Source of the DNA: Polyangium sp. 15x6
GTDB taxonomy: Bacteria; Myxococcota_A; Polyangia; Polyangiales; Polyangiaceae
Direction: 5' to 3'
Assembly: GCF_029960785.1 (NCBI RefSeq)
Contig: NZ_JASBQE010000029.1
Location: 62,001 to 126,000 of the forward strand
DNA: 64,000 nt
Shown here: in pieces, positions 17,424 through 26,344 of the stretch
How positions within the stretch are numbered: the stretch's first letter is position 1
How the letters are laid out: every line of letters starts with the position of its first letter
Notes under the pieces: model-generated
The model's database searches: none
What the model saw: the letters and a program-made list of their open reading frames with translations, nothing else
Told to the model about the DNA's origin: nothing
Made by a program: the position numbers and the translations under genes

Positions 17424-19355
17424 CTAGCGCTGGGACTCGGGGACGAGGACGGCGCCGCTCGAAGGCGGCAGCTTGATCGAGAGGCGGCCATCGTTCGTGA
17501 CGGGATAGGTTTGTCCGCCCTCATTGAGCACGTCGACGAGCACCGTGCCGGGCGCGGCGCCGACCTGCATGGGCTGGCCGCCGAACTCGGGCGAGCCTTC
17601 CTTCTCGATGTTCGCGTTGATCACGACGATCGAATAGGAGTCGCCCGCGTCGCCGCCCGTGCGCTCGAATGCGAAGACGTTCGCGTCGGGATCACTCGGG
17701 CCCGTGCGATCGCTGGCCCAGAGGATCTGGAGATCGCCCTTGCTGAGGGCGGGGTACTTGCGCCGGATCTCCGAGAGGCGGCGAATCCACTGGAACGTGG
17801 GCGCCGCCATGTCGTAGCCGGACGTCCAGAGGTCCTCGCGATTGCCGGGATCGTTGCCGCCCTGGAAATCCTGCTCGGTGCCGTAATACACGCAGGGAAT
17901 GCCCTCCTCGGTGAAGAGGAAGAGCAGCGCGTTGTGCAGCATCTTCCGGCGCGTCTCCAGCGAGAGCGGCGTGCCGAAGATCGGATCCTCGGGGTACATG
18001 CCCGCGCCCGTGAAGAGGAAGCGCGGCACGTCGTGGTTGTCGAGGAAGTTGACGAGCAGCTTCTGCGGCGAGACGCCCTGGCCCGACGCGTTCACCGCGC
18101 CGCCCTGCGCCGGCGTCACGCCGTAATTGACGGCGCGGTCGGCCCAGAGCTTCTGGATGTTCGAGGTGGGCCCGCGATAACGGAAGACGTCGCGGATGAC
18201 CTGGAATTGCTGCGGGAAGTAAAACACGCTGTCGAGCATGTCCGCCGTCAGCGGGACGCCGTCGGTCACGCACTGGTTGTCCGTGGCGAGCTCGTCGGCC
18301 GGCGGCGGGGCGTCGTTTCCATTCTTCGTGAACGAACCGACGAGCTGATCGCGGCCGTCGAACGCCTCGCCGAACATGAAGAAGTTCGTCTTGCCCTTCG
18401 CGGCCAGGCGCTGCCGCACCTTCTGCGTGAAATGCCGCCAGAAGCCGTTCTCGACGTGCTTGACCGTGTCGATGCGGAAGCCGTCGATGTCGGTGAGCTC
18501 GATCCAGCGCGTGTAGGCGTCGACCATCGCGTCGCGGATCGGGCAGAGCTCCGTGTTGACGTCCTTCAATCCGCCCGGGAAGTCGCCGCGCACGAGCTGA
18601 TCGGGGTCGTCGAAATTGTACGTGCGGCCCTTGCGGTTGTAGGCGAGCGGGTTTTGCAGGATCTCCGGGAACGGCGGCATGTGGTTCGACGCCGGGTCGT
18701 GCGCGAAGATGATCGGCGCGAGGCCCGATTCCCCGAGGGAGGTCTCCGCCTGCACGCCGCGGACGTCGTACGTCGGGTCGTACTCGTTCTCCTTGAAGAC
18801 ATTGGGCGTGCCGGGCACGGATTGGTTGAGCGGGTCGTCCGCCTGCCCATTGCCGTTGATGTCGTAGAAGAAGAGCTGCCCCATGTGGTTCGTGACGATG
18901 TCCAGGATGACCTTGATGTTGCGGCCATGCGCCGCCTTCACGAGGCTCTGGAGCGCCGCGAGGTCACCGAACTGCGGGGCCGGCTGGGTGAGGTCCTGCG
19001 CCCAGTAGCCGTGGTACGCGTCGAATCCAGCGTCCGTGTAGACGTTCTTCACGACGGGGGAGATCCACAGCGTGGTGACGCCGAGCTCGTCGAGGTAATC
19101 GAGCCGCTGCTCGAGCCCCTTCCAGTCGCCGCCGTGCCATTTGCCGGGCGCCGAAGGATAGACGGAGAAGTTATTTCCCCAGTCGCCGTCGGCGAAGCGG
19201 TCGATGAGGACCTGGTAGATGATCTCCTCGCGCCAGTCGACGACGTTCGTCTTGAGCTCGACCTCCGGCGGGTCCTCGAACTCCATGCAGCCAGTCGATC
19301 CGAATCCGGAGACGACGAGGCCGAGGATTGCGGCCGATGAACGCGCTCGATTCAT
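17424..19355 (-). CDS. Alpha-amylase (GH13) lipoprotein
   Basis: The 643-aa enzyme hydrolyses alpha-1,4-glucans. The start is the ATG at 19355, preceded by AAGGAG; further Met codons upstream lack a site. A lipobox (GSTGC, Cys about residue 23) predicts membrane anchoring. The GH13 regions are present: IVTNHMGQ, GFRIDTVKH with the nucleophile Asp at about 296, FMFGEAFD with the acid/base Glu at about 330, and FLDNHD with Asp at about 442. DINGNGQADD may bind calcium. The C-terminal beta domain has the usual Phe-rich strands. It sits between the porin and the transporter genes and would feed maltodextrins to them. Confidence 0.94.
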   Translation of the reverse strand: MNRARSSAAILGLVVSGFGSTGCMEFEDPPEVELKTNVVDWREEIIYQVLIDRFADGDWGNNFSVYPSAPGKWHGGDWKGLEQRLDYLDELGVTTLWISPVVKNVYTDAGFDAYHGYWAQDLTQPAPQFGDLAALQSLVKAAHGRNIKVILDIVTNHMGQLFFYDINGNGQADDPLNQSVPGTPNVFKENEYDPTYDVRGVQAETSLGESGLAPIIFAHDPASNHMPPFPEILQNPLAYNRKGRTYNFDDPDQLVRGDFPGGLKDVNTELCPIRDAMVDAYTRWIELTDIDGFRIDTVKHVENGFWRHFTQKVRQRLAAKGKTNFFMFGEAFDGRDQLVGSFTKNGNDAPPPADELATDNQCVTDGVPLTADMLDSVFYFPQQFQVIRDVFRYRGPTSNIQKLWADRAVNYGVTPAQGGAVNASGQGVSPQKLLVNFLDNHDVPRFLFTGAGMYPEDPIFGTPLSLETRRKMLHNALLFLFTEEGIPCVYYGTEQDFQGGNDPGNREDLWTSGYDMAAPTFQWIRRLSEIRRKYPALSKGDLQILWASDRTGPSDPDANVFAFERTGGDAGDSYSIVVINANIEKEGSPEFGGQPMQVGAAPGTVLVDVLNEGGQTYPVTNDGRLSIKLPPSSGAVLVPESQR

Positions 19356-19380
19356 GAGGCTCCTTCGATTCGCTTTCATG

Positions 19381-21066
19381 TCATCCACCGTAGGTCGTCT
19401 GCGCGTTGAACCACCACTCGACCCCGACGCCGAAGAAATGCTCCCATTCCCGCAGGCTGAACACGTCGTCCTTCGGGTACATCGAGCGCGCCCCCTCGTC
19501 GCGGTGCGTGAGGAGGTAAATGAGGCGGAGCTGCGGGCGGCTGTAGCTGCCCTTGCCCGCGGGATTCAGGAAAGGCACGAAGCCGATGCGGAAGAGGCCG
19601 CCCATGACTGGATCGTTCGTGGGCGCCGGAATGGGCTGGCCCGGCGGCGTGGGCGGTTGGTACCGGACGCCGCGCTGCTGCGCCTGGTAGGAGATCTCCG
19701 TCGCGATGCCGCCCCACTCCGTGAGGAAGAAATGGGGACGGGCCATGATGATGCCCTCGTCGACGTCATTGTAATCGAGGCCCTCGCTCGCATCCCGGAA
19801 GCTCCGGAAATAGCCGGCCGCCATGAGCCCGAGCGGGCCCGTCTCCCAGTTGCCGCTCAGGGTGATCCAGAGCTCGCGCGCGCCCGCCGAGGTGCGGTCC
19901 GGCGCGAGCTGGAACGGCGTGCCGAACTCGCCGTACGCCGCGGCGCCGCCCGCATACCGGATGAACAGGTTCACGTGCGAGGCGTCGCGCCCCGTGAACG
20001 CGCCGAATTGCGCGCCGACCACGTACCCGAAATCCGCCGGCAGGGTCTCGAACGCGCCCTTCACCTCGGTCTCGCGCTGGCCCGAGGGGATGTCGTGGAG
20101 CTCGCCGTAAAGGACCGCCTTCACGCCGGCCGTCTCTCCGACCTTGACGACATGGCTCGCCTTCAGGCTCGTGATGAACTTCTGCCGGTCGAGGATGTTG
20201 ACGTTCGCCGCGCCGACCTGGTTCAAGGCCGGCGTGCGCGCGACGGTTTGGCTGAAGAAACCCGTGCGCGGCTGGTTCAGGCCGGCGTGCCAGGCGATGA
20301 AGGTGCGGCCATTGGCGAAATCGTAGCGCAGGCCGCCGCCCATCGTGTTCAGGTTGTCGAGGGGCCAGTAATCGATGAGGTAGGCGTCGTCGCCGCGGTA
20401 CATGCGCGAGCCGACCCAGGCCGAGAGGCCCTTCGTGACGATGTTGTTCGCCTGGAGGAACAGGTTCCGGACCGCCATGCGGATGGTGAAGTCCGCATTG
20501 TAATGAAAGAGCGGCGCCGAGGTGCCGAGCGTGATGACGGCCCGCGTCGTCGTGCCCGTGGCTTTCCAGTAATCCTGGCGCTGGACGTCGAGCTCGAAAT
20601 AAGGCGATTCGTCGAGGCGCGAGCCACGCGCGACGAGGTCGGCGTCGCGACCGGGGCGCTTTCGGAAATCGGTGGCCGCACCGACGCGGCCGTACGAGCC
20701 CAGGAAAAACCCGCTCTCCGGCGGCGGAGGTTCGGCCGCTTTCGGCGCCTCGGCGGCTTTGGGCGCCTCCGCCTTGGGCTCGGCCGGCTTCACGTCGCCC
20801 GCGCCTTCGCGCTTTTGCGCCGCTGCGCCGTCGTTCGTGGCGGGCGGATCCGCCTGCTTGCCCGCTTCGGGCGCTGGCGGCGGCGCCGGCGGCGCGTCGG
20901 CCGGCGGCGGCGCGCCTTCGGACGTAGCAGGCTTCGGGTCTACGGTGGGCTCGGTTTGCGCTGCCGCGAGAGACGGGGAGGCACAGAGCGCCGCGGCGAG
21001 GAGGGCCGAGGGGACGCCGTGAAGACGGCTCCTTCGCGGCCCGAATTCGGGTCCGGATCGTCGCAC
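19381..21066 (-). CDS. Outer-membrane carbohydrate porin (LamB-like)
   Basis: I place the start at the GTG at 21066, which puts the hydrophobic signal (SALLAAALCASPSLAAAQ) near the N-terminus; the frame could also start with GTG at 21123. A long Pro/Ala/Glu-rich, probably periplasm-spanning segment precedes a beta-barrel of about 400 residues with GSYGRVGAATD, many aromatic strand ends and a LamB-like region (YLIDYWPLDNLNTMGG). The chain ends in an aromatic-rich strand. By analogy with maltoporin it would let maltodextrins across the outer membrane. The assignment rests on general LamB resemblance plus the adjacent amylase and importer genes. It is the first gene of the sugar locus and follows the GT39-like gene closely. 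Confidence 0.75.
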   Translation of the reverse strand: MRRSGPEFGPRRSRLHGVPSALLAAALCASPSLAAAQTEPTVDPKPATSEGAPPPADAPPAPPPAPEAGKQADPPATNDGAAAQKREGAGDVKPAEPKAEAPKAAEAPKAAEPPPPESGFFLGSYGRVGAATDFRKRPGRDADLVARGSRLDESPYFELDVQRQDYWKATGTTTRAVITLGTSAPLFHYNADFTIRMAVRNLFLQANNIVTKGLSAWVGSRMYRGDDAYLIDYWPLDNLNTMGGGLRYDFANGRTFIAWHAGLNQPRTGFFSQTVARTPALNQVGAANVNILDRQKFITSLKASHVVKVGETAGVKAVLYGELHDIPSGQRETEVKGAFETLPADFGYVVGAQFGAFTGRDASHVNLFIRYAGGAAAYGEFGTPFQLAPDRTSAGARELWITLSGNWETGPLGLMAAGYFRSFRDASEGLDYNDVDEGIIMARPHFFLTEWGGIATEISYQAQQRGVRYQPPTPPGQPIPAPTNDPVMGGLFRIGFVPFLNPAGKGSYSRPQLRLIYLLTHRDEGARSMYPKDDVFSLREWEHFFGVGVEWWFNAQTTYGG

Positions 21067-21133
21067 GCCGGCACGGTACACCAAGGTGCGGCCCCGCGTG
21101 AAGATTGCATCGTCGCGACGCACGACCCCATCG

Positions 21134-22453
21134 TCAAACCCGGACGCTGCGCGGCAGGATGCTGCGGACCCACCCGAGCAAGCGCGTGTACCCGTCGAAT
21201 GCGAGGGCGATCACGATGCCGTCGTAGGGTACGCGATACCGTACGTCTCCAAAGTAAATCATCGCCATGAGCACGAGCGCGACGAGGTGCGCGGAGAGCA
21301 GCGCGTGTCGCGCGAGGTGGCGGCGGACGGAGGCGGCGAAGGCCACGAGCATCGGCGGCAGGAGCAACACGTTGTGCAGATCGATCGCGCGCCGCATGAG
21401 GCGGCGATACTCGTCGGTGCCCGAGTCGGGCCAGACGATATTGTAACCCCAGAGCAGCACCACGTGGCCGAGGGCGTATCGCGCTTGCCGGACGAGGCCG
21501 GTCGTCGCGACGCACTTCCTCGCGAGCGCGTGGAACGGGCCCTCATTCCACATCGTGCCCTGGACGGTGAGCTTCACGCCGAGCGCAGGATCGAGCCGGA
21601 CGAACGCGCCCGGGTATTTCTTGTCGCGATAGGCGAGGTAGCCCATCGGAGGCGGCCCGAACGAGGCGTAGTAGCCGCGCGTGCGCGCTTCGATGTCGAC
21701 GGCGTGGCAGCGGCCGAACGCGTAATTGAGGGGGCCGTTCGCGGAGATCAGGCCGACGCGGCCCATGTGGTGGTGAAAACGCGCGGCGGACACGGCGAGC
21801 ACGAGGACGATGGGCACGAGCGCGCGCGCGAGGTGCGCCGGGCGGACGCGCGGCAAGGCGCGGCGGCGCGCGAGCCAGACGAGGGAAAGCAGCGGGAGCG
21901 AGAGCAGGATCTGCGGGCGGAAGGTGGCCCCGAGCGCGACGGCCGCGCCGAAGAGATAGGCCTCACGCGCGCGCCCCGTATCCACGAGGCGGAGCGAAAA
22001 GAGCGCGGCGGCGGTGACGCACACCGTGAAGGGCAGCTCGCTCAGGAAGTATCCGCCGAGCGAGATCCACGGATAATAGAAGCAAGCGACGAGCGCGGCG
22101 ATCCGCGGCGCGATCCGGCCGCGGCCGATCCGCTCCACGAGGAGCGAGACGAGCGGCACGAGCGAGGCGCCGAGGAGCGCGTAGAGGACGGCCGGCGCCG
22201 CATGGTTTTCCCGGCCAAACACGGCGCGGACGAGGGCGAGGAGGACGTGCGTGCCGTAGGGGAAGAAGGCGGCGGAGGGGTCCTTGCGGAGCGGGGCGTC
22301 GAGCAGCGCCGTCGAGCGCTCGAAGTAGCCCGCCATGTCGGAGTAGATGTGCTCGGCAGGCGGATGGACGACGAGGTTCCACACGAGCCGCAGCGCGAGC
22401 GCGAGGAGCGTGACGGCGACGAGGAACGGGCGGCGCGGAGGCCGGATCGTCAT
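21134..22453 (-). CDS. GT39-like polytopic membrane glycosyltransferase
   Basis: The 439-aa protein has about 10-11 hydrophobic spans and an early acidic pair in HIYSDMAGYF, as in the first external loop of protein-mannosyltransferase-type (GT39/GT83) enzymes that transfer sugars from lipid-phosphate donors. A short-hydrophobic, Arg-rich pattern (FRPQILLSLPLL) also fits ArnT/PMT relatives. The ATG at 22453 overlaps the TGA of the upstream BtpA-family gene by four bases, implying coupled translation. Donor and acceptor are unknown. Confidence 0.75.
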   Translation of the reverse strand: MTIRPPRRPFLVAVTLLALALRLVWNLVVHPPAEHIYSDMAGYFERSTALLDAPLRKDPSAAFFPYGTHVLLALVRAVFGRENHAAPAVLYALLGASLVPLVSLLVERIGRGRIAPRIAALVACFYYPWISLGGYFLSELPFTVCVTAAALFSLRLVDTGRAREAYLFGAAVALGATFRPQILLSLPLLSLVWLARRRALPRVRPAHLARALVPIVLVLAVSAARFHHHMGRVGLISANGPLNYAFGRCHAVDIEARTRGYYASFGPPPMGYLAYRDKKYPGAFVRLDPALGVKLTVQGTMWNEGPFHALARKCVATTGLVRQARYALGHVVLLWGYNIVWPDSGTDEYRRLMRRAIDLHNVLLLPPMLVAFAASVRRHLARHALLSAHLVALVLMAMIYFGDVRYRVPYDGIVIALAFDGYTRLLGWVRSILPRSVRV

Positions 22454-23238
22454 CGACGCGAGGCGCGGAAAGCTTCGGCGAAGCGCGCGGCGAGGTCGCG
22501 ATCGATCGGCGCGCCGGCGCGACCGCCTGCGCGGAGCGCGGAGCCGACGATGATGCCGTGGGCTCTCCGGACCGCGGAGAGGTTTTCCGTCGTGACGCCG
22601 CTCGCGACGTAGACGGGGACGGAGACGGCGCGCGAGACCGTGTCGAGATCGGCCTCGGAGGCGGCGCGCCCGGTGCCGCTGCCCGTGACGAGCAGGGCGT
22701 CGGCGAGGCCGCGCTCGGCGAGGTCGTGCGCTTCTTCCTCGATGGGACGCGGCGCGAGGGGCGCGGAGTGCTTGACGTCGACGTCGCAGAAGATGCGGAC
22801 GCGATCGGCCGAGAGCGCGCGGCGCGTGCGCAGCGTGTGGTGCGCGGCGCCTTGCACGAGGCCCTGATCGGTGACGCGCGCGCCGGTGTGCACGTTGACG
22901 CGGATCATGTCGGCGTGCGCGGCGACGGCCACGGCGAGCGCGGCGTCGGCGTCGTTGCGCAGGATGTTCACGCCGAGGAAGAGGCCCTTTGCGCCTTCCC
23001 GCGCGGCGCGCGCGCAGGCGGTCATGCACGCGATCGTGATCGGCGGGACGGGGCCGGGGAAGAAGGGCGCGTCGCCGAAGTTCTCGATGACGATGCCGTC
23101 GTAGCCCGTGGCCACGAGCAGCTCCGCCTCGCGAAAGGCGCGCTCTTCGGCGGGGCCGAGATCGCCGTCGGATCGAGGGCTGCCGGGAAGGGGCGGGAGG
23201 TGGATGACGCCGAGGAGGCTGGGGAGGACGCTCGTCAC
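22450..23238 (-). CDS. BtpA/SgcQ-family TIM-barrel protein
   Basis: The 262-aa protein begins MTSVLPSLLGVIHLPPLPGSP, the family's hallmark start. Further blocks follow: ENFGDAPFF, VNVHTGARVTDQG, FCDVDVKHS, ADALLVTGSGTG and VYVASGVT. BtpA is known as a photosystem I biogenesis factor in cyanobacteria. In non-phototrophs the family consists of uncharacterised (beta/alpha)8 proteins often placed near sugar metabolism genes, so a photosynthetic role is not implied. Its end overlaps the start of the GT39-like gene. Confidence 0.88.
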   Translation of the reverse strand: MTSVLPSLLGVIHLPPLPGSPRSDGDLGPAEERAFREAELLVATGYDGIVIENFGDAPFFPGPVPPITIACMTACARAAREGAKGLFLGVNILRNDADAALAVAVAAHADMIRVNVHTGARVTDQGLVQGAAHHTLRTRRALSADRVRIFCDVDVKHSAPLAPRPIEEEAHDLAERGLADALLVTGSGTGRAASEADLDTVSRAVSVPVYVASGVTTENLSAVRRAHGIIVGSALRAGGRAGAPIDRDLAARFAEAFRASRR

Positions 23239-23260
23239 GCGGAGACCCTTATCACGTCGA

Positions 23261-24103
23261 TCACGAAGATCGCTTCTTCGCCGTGAACTGGTTGTAGGTC
23301 ATCCGGATCGTCTCCTTCTGACCGCGGTTCAGATAGGGATCGCCGTCGAGGGCCGCGAGGAAATCTCCAGCGCCGCCGCCGCTCGCCGCCGCGGTCGCCG
23401 CGGGCGTCTTCGTCGCCTCTTCGCGGGCTTTTCCGAGCTCGGCTTCGAGGGCCGTCGCCTTCTCCTGGGCTTCCTTCGCTGCCGCTTCACGCTCGCGTAG
23501 CTTCGTCTCGATCTCCGAGAGTTGCTTCTTCGCGGCGACGGCCCCCTCCTCGGCGGCCTTCTTCTGCCGCTCCACGTCGGTGAGCTTCTTCGCGGCGGCT
23601 GCGGCCTCGGTGCGCGCGGCGCTCTCGGCCTTCGAGAGCTCGCTGATCTTCTGCTCGCTCGCGGCCGCTGCGCTGCGACCTTCCTCGGCGACGCGGGCGA
23701 GCTCGGCGATGGTCTTCTGCGCGACGTCGCCTTCGAAGGCCTTCGCTTCGAGCGCGCGTTTTGCTTCTTCCTGTGCCTTCTGCGCCGCGTCCCGCTCCTC
23801 TGCGAGCCGCGCGACCTCGGCCTCGATCGCTTCGAGCTTCTGCTGTGCGTCGGCGGCGGCCTCGGCTTCCTTCTTCGCGGCCTCGGCCTCTTTCTTCGCG
23901 GCCTCGGCTTCCTTTTCGGCGGCGGCGCGCTGGGATTTCAGGTGGATGAGTTCGCTCGTGGCGCGCTCGCGATCCTTGCGCTCTTCGAGGAGCTGCCGCT
24001 GCGCGGTCTTGAGGCGCGCGACGGTTTGTCGCCGGAGCAGCGAGAGCATCACGCAGAGGCCGAGGGCGATGAGGGTGAGCCAGTAGAGCGTGGACTGCGG
24101 CAT
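23261..24103 (-). CDS. Membrane-anchored coiled-coil protein
   Basis: The ATG at 24103 gives a 280-aa protein with an N-terminal membrane span (LYWLTLIALGLCVMLSLL). A long heptad-rich coiled coil follows from about residue 35 to 220, with KEAEAAKKEAEAAKKEAEAA repeated units and many Ala/Glu/Lys. A short C-terminal segment (GDFLAALDGDPYLNRGQKETIRMTYNQ) may be a folded tail. No enzyme motif is visible. It ends 22 bases upstream of the BtpA-family gene and is divergent from the acidic-tail protein at 24.2 kb. A structural or scaffold role is inferred only from the architecture. Confidence 0.78.
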   Translation of the reverse strand: MPQSTLYWLTLIALGLCVMLSLLRRQTVARLKTAQRQLLEERKDRERATSELIHLKSQRAAAEKEAEAAKKEAEAAKKEAEAAADAQQKLEAIEAEVARLAEERDAAQKAQEEAKRALEAKAFEGDVAQKTIAELARVAEEGRSAAAASEQKISELSKAESAARTEAAAAAKKLTDVERQKKAAEEGAVAAKKQLSEIETKLREREAAAKEAQEKATALEAELGKAREEATKTPAATAAASGGGAGDFLAALDGDPYLNRGQKETIRMTYNQFTAKKRSS

Positions 24104-24127
24104 CGAGCTTTGGGGTCTACGGTAACG

Positions 24128-24145
24128 GAAACGGCGCTTCGTTTC
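24128..24145. promoter_or_regulatory. GAAACG-N6-CGTTTC dyad in a divergent promoter region
   Basis: A perfect 6+6 inverted repeat with the centre GCGCTT lies in the 115-bp gap between the divergent starts at 24103 and 24219. Such placement suits a shared operator. The motif is short and could occur by chance. Confidence 0.35.
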
Positions 24146-24218
24146 ACCTCCCGTGGCCCGGATCGGTCCACCTCGATCCTGTGGGAAAAATCCCGAAGAC
24201 GGACTAGGCTCCGCCGCC

Positions 24219-25112
24219 ATGTGGTGGCTGTGGATCGTCGCGCCGATCGCCGCGGGGCTCATCTTCGTGCTCACGGGGCAGGTCGACAAGCGAGCACTTT
24301 CGGCAATCGAAGCGTGGCGTGACGCGCTCGGCGCGCGGCGGACCGGGCAGGGCAAGGCCCGATCGAAGGCGGCGGGCGCGAAAAAGAAGAAGGGCAAGGA
24401 CGCGCGTCCGAAGCGCGTCGGGAACCTCCCGCCCGTGCTCGGGCCGGTGGCGGAGCTCGCGGGCGGCGGGAAGTTGCTCGGCGATTACGAGCTCGTGCCG
24501 AAGGTGGCGTACGCGCGGTTCGTCCAGGGAGACCTGGCGGGCAGCAGCGATCACCAGACGGTGATCGTGGCGCTGGAGGAGGCGGGCCCCACGTTCACGG
24601 CGCGGCCGCTCCCGTTCGTGGACGGCAAACCCGCGCCGAACACGGGCATCCAGTTCCGCAAGCACCCGGAGTTCATGGAGGGCTACGTCGTCGAGGGATC
24701 GACGGCGGTCGCGAAGGCGATCGGCAAGTGGCTGACGCGCCCGCTGCGCGATCTTCTGTGCGAGTCGGGCGAGGTGTGGGTGCGCGTGGAGGGGAAGGCC
24801 ATGGCGCTTTCGATCTACGGGGCGGTGCGCGAGGAGAAGATCGCGGCGCTGCTCGAGGTCGCCGACGTGTTCGTCGCGGAGCACGGCGCGGCAGGCGGGC
24901 CGTCGCTGTTCGGTGAGGACGAGGAGACGCGCGCGGCGCGGCTCGCCGAGGACGAGAGCGACGACGAGGACGACGAGGACGAGGACGAAGAAGAGGACGA
25001 GGACGAAGAAGAGGACGACGAGGAAGAAGAGCCCGCGAAGCCTGCGGCGAAGGCGCCGGCGAAGTCTGCGGCCAAGGCGCCGGCGAAGTCCTCGAAGCCG
25101 GCGAAGGGCTGA
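24219..25112 (+). CDS. Membrane-anchored protein with acidic, Lys/Ala-rich tail
   Basis: The ATG at 24219 gives 297 aa. An N-terminal membrane span (WWLWIVAPIAAGLIFVLTG) is followed by a basic stretch (KKKKGKDARPKR). A beta-rich domain of about 150 residues resembles DUF3137-type proteins, with YELVPKVAYARFVQGDL and WVRVEGKAMALSIYG. A tail from about residue 245 begins with a run of Asp/Glu and ends in repeats of PAK(S/A)AAKAP. The tail is low complexity and could bind cations, nucleic acids or partners. No family function is known to me. Confidence 0.75.
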   Translation: MWWLWIVAPIAAGLIFVLTGQVDKRALSAIEAWRDALGARRTGQGKARSKAAGAKKKKGKDARPKRVGNLPPVLGPVAELAGGGKLLGDYELVPKVAYARFVQGDLAGSSDHQTVIVALEEAGPTFTARPLPFVDGKPAPNTGIQFRKHPEFMEGYVVEGSTAVAKAIGKWLTRPLRDLLCESGEVWVRVEGKAMALSIYGAVREEKIAALLEVADVFVAEHGAAGGPSLFGEDEETRAARLAEDESDDEDDEDEDEEEDEDEEEDDEEEEPAKPAAKAPAKSAAKAPAKSSKPAKG

Positions 25113-25324
25113 GGGGCCGGCGCCTAGATCCGATCGGGCGGGCTTGTCAAGCCTGGGCGGGGAGGGACGCGTCCTCGGACGGGGCTCCGCTCTGCATGGC
25201 GGCTTTGTCATTCTCGGCATCCTCGCCGTGTTCGCTTTCGGGGGCGCTCCGACACGAGATCGCTCGGTTTGCCAAGGGGTGATGCTTCGCGGTTGCGCCT
25301 CGGGGCTGCGTTACGTTCCTCGGC

Positions 25325-26245
25325 ATGAGCGCCCCGCCGGTCCCTCGCCTGCGCGCCGTCGACCTAAACCTCCTGACGGTCCTGGATGCCCTGCTCGTCG
25401 AGCGCAGCGTGACACGGGCGGCCGATCGCCTCGGCATGACCCAGCCGGCCGTGAGCAACGCCTTGACCCGGCTGCGGCTGCTGTTCGACGACGAGCTTTT
25501 CGTGCGCCACGGCAAGGCAATGGCGCCAACGCCCCGCGCTCTCTCGCTCGCCGGCCCGATCCGCAAGGCGCTCGAGCTGATCCAAGCCTCGTTGGCGCAC
25601 GCCGATGCCTTCGATTGCACGGCGAACCGTACATTCACGCTCGGCCTGCAAGACATCGGAGAGGCCATCCTCCTGCCGCGCTTCTTGCAGCGGCTCGAAC
25701 AGCTCGGCGCAGGTATCCGTCTCGATATCCGGCGTGAACCGGGGGCCGCGCTGCATGACGAAATGCGCCTCGGCAAGGTCGAGCTCGTCCTCGATTACGT
25801 CGTCATCTCGGGCGAGGAGTTCCGGCGCAAGCGCGTCCTCGACCTGACGATGGTGCCGCTCGTGCGCCGGGATCATCCGGTCGTAGGAGAATCGCTGACC
25901 CTTGACGAGTTCCTCGGGCTGGAGCACCTGATCCTCGAGCCACGGGAGGGCCAGACGAACCCATCCGAGCAGGCCCTGGCTGTCCTTGGGCGCTCGCGGC
26001 ACGTGCGGATGCAGGTGCCCCACTTTCTATCGATGCCGCTCCTCGTGTCGCGATCGAACCTCGTGTGCACGATGCCTCTGCCGCTGGCGCGCCTGTGCGA
26101 GCAGCACTTTCCCGTGCGGGCGGTGAGCTGCCCGCTGCCCGTCGGCCCGATACCGTTCTTCATGATGTGGCATGCCCACCAGGACGCCGACCCGGCTCAT
26201 CAATGGCTCCGGCAAACGATCGTCGAGCTATGCGGGCTCATCTGA
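25325..26245 (+). CDS. LysR-family transcriptional regulator
   Basis: The 306-aa protein has the LysR winged helix at about residues 12-70 (LNLLTVLDALLVERSVTRAA, MTQPAVSNALTRLR) and a substrate-binding domain behind it. The N-terminal pattern resembles the NahR/NodD/LeuO branch, which responds to aromatic or related small molecules. It lies directly upstream of, and on the same strand as, the reductase and hydroxylase genes, and a perfect dyad occurs in the gap that follows. It is therefore probably their regulator; the effector is unknown. Base composition is lower in G+C than in most neighbours (38/60 in one line counted). Confidence 0.9.
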   Translation: MSAPPVPRLRAVDLNLLTVLDALLVERSVTRAADRLGMTQPAVSNALTRLRLLFDDELFVRHGKAMAPTPRALSLAGPIRKALELIQASLAHADAFDCTANRTFTLGLQDIGEAILLPRFLQRLEQLGAGIRLDIRREPGAALHDEMRLGKVELVLDYVVISGEEFRRKRVLDLTMVPLVRRDHPVVGESLTLDEFLGLEHLILEPREGQTNPSEQALAVLGRSRHVRMQVPHFLSMPLLVSRSNLVCTMPLPLARLCEQHFPVRAVSCPLPVGPIPFFMMWHAHQDADPAHQWLRQTIVELCGLI

Positions 26246-26280
26246 CGGGCCTCGAGCATTCACGCCGGCAATGGTTCTCA

Positions 26281-26299
26281 TACCAATTCTCGATTGGTA
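26281..26299. promoter_or_regulatory. Perfect dyad TACCAAT-N5-ATTGGTA, likely LysR operator
   Basis: The 7+7 inverted repeat with centre TCTCG lies 46 bases before the reductase start and 36 bases after the LysR stop. Each half supplies a T-N11-A pair (26281/26293 and 26287/26299), the loose LysR box pattern. Its A/T-rich arms stand out against the GC-rich background and argue against a terminator. Confidence 0.55.
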
Positions 26300-26344
26300 A
26301 CTCCTCGGGCGGCGACGCATGGTGTCGCGCAGAGGATGAAAAAC

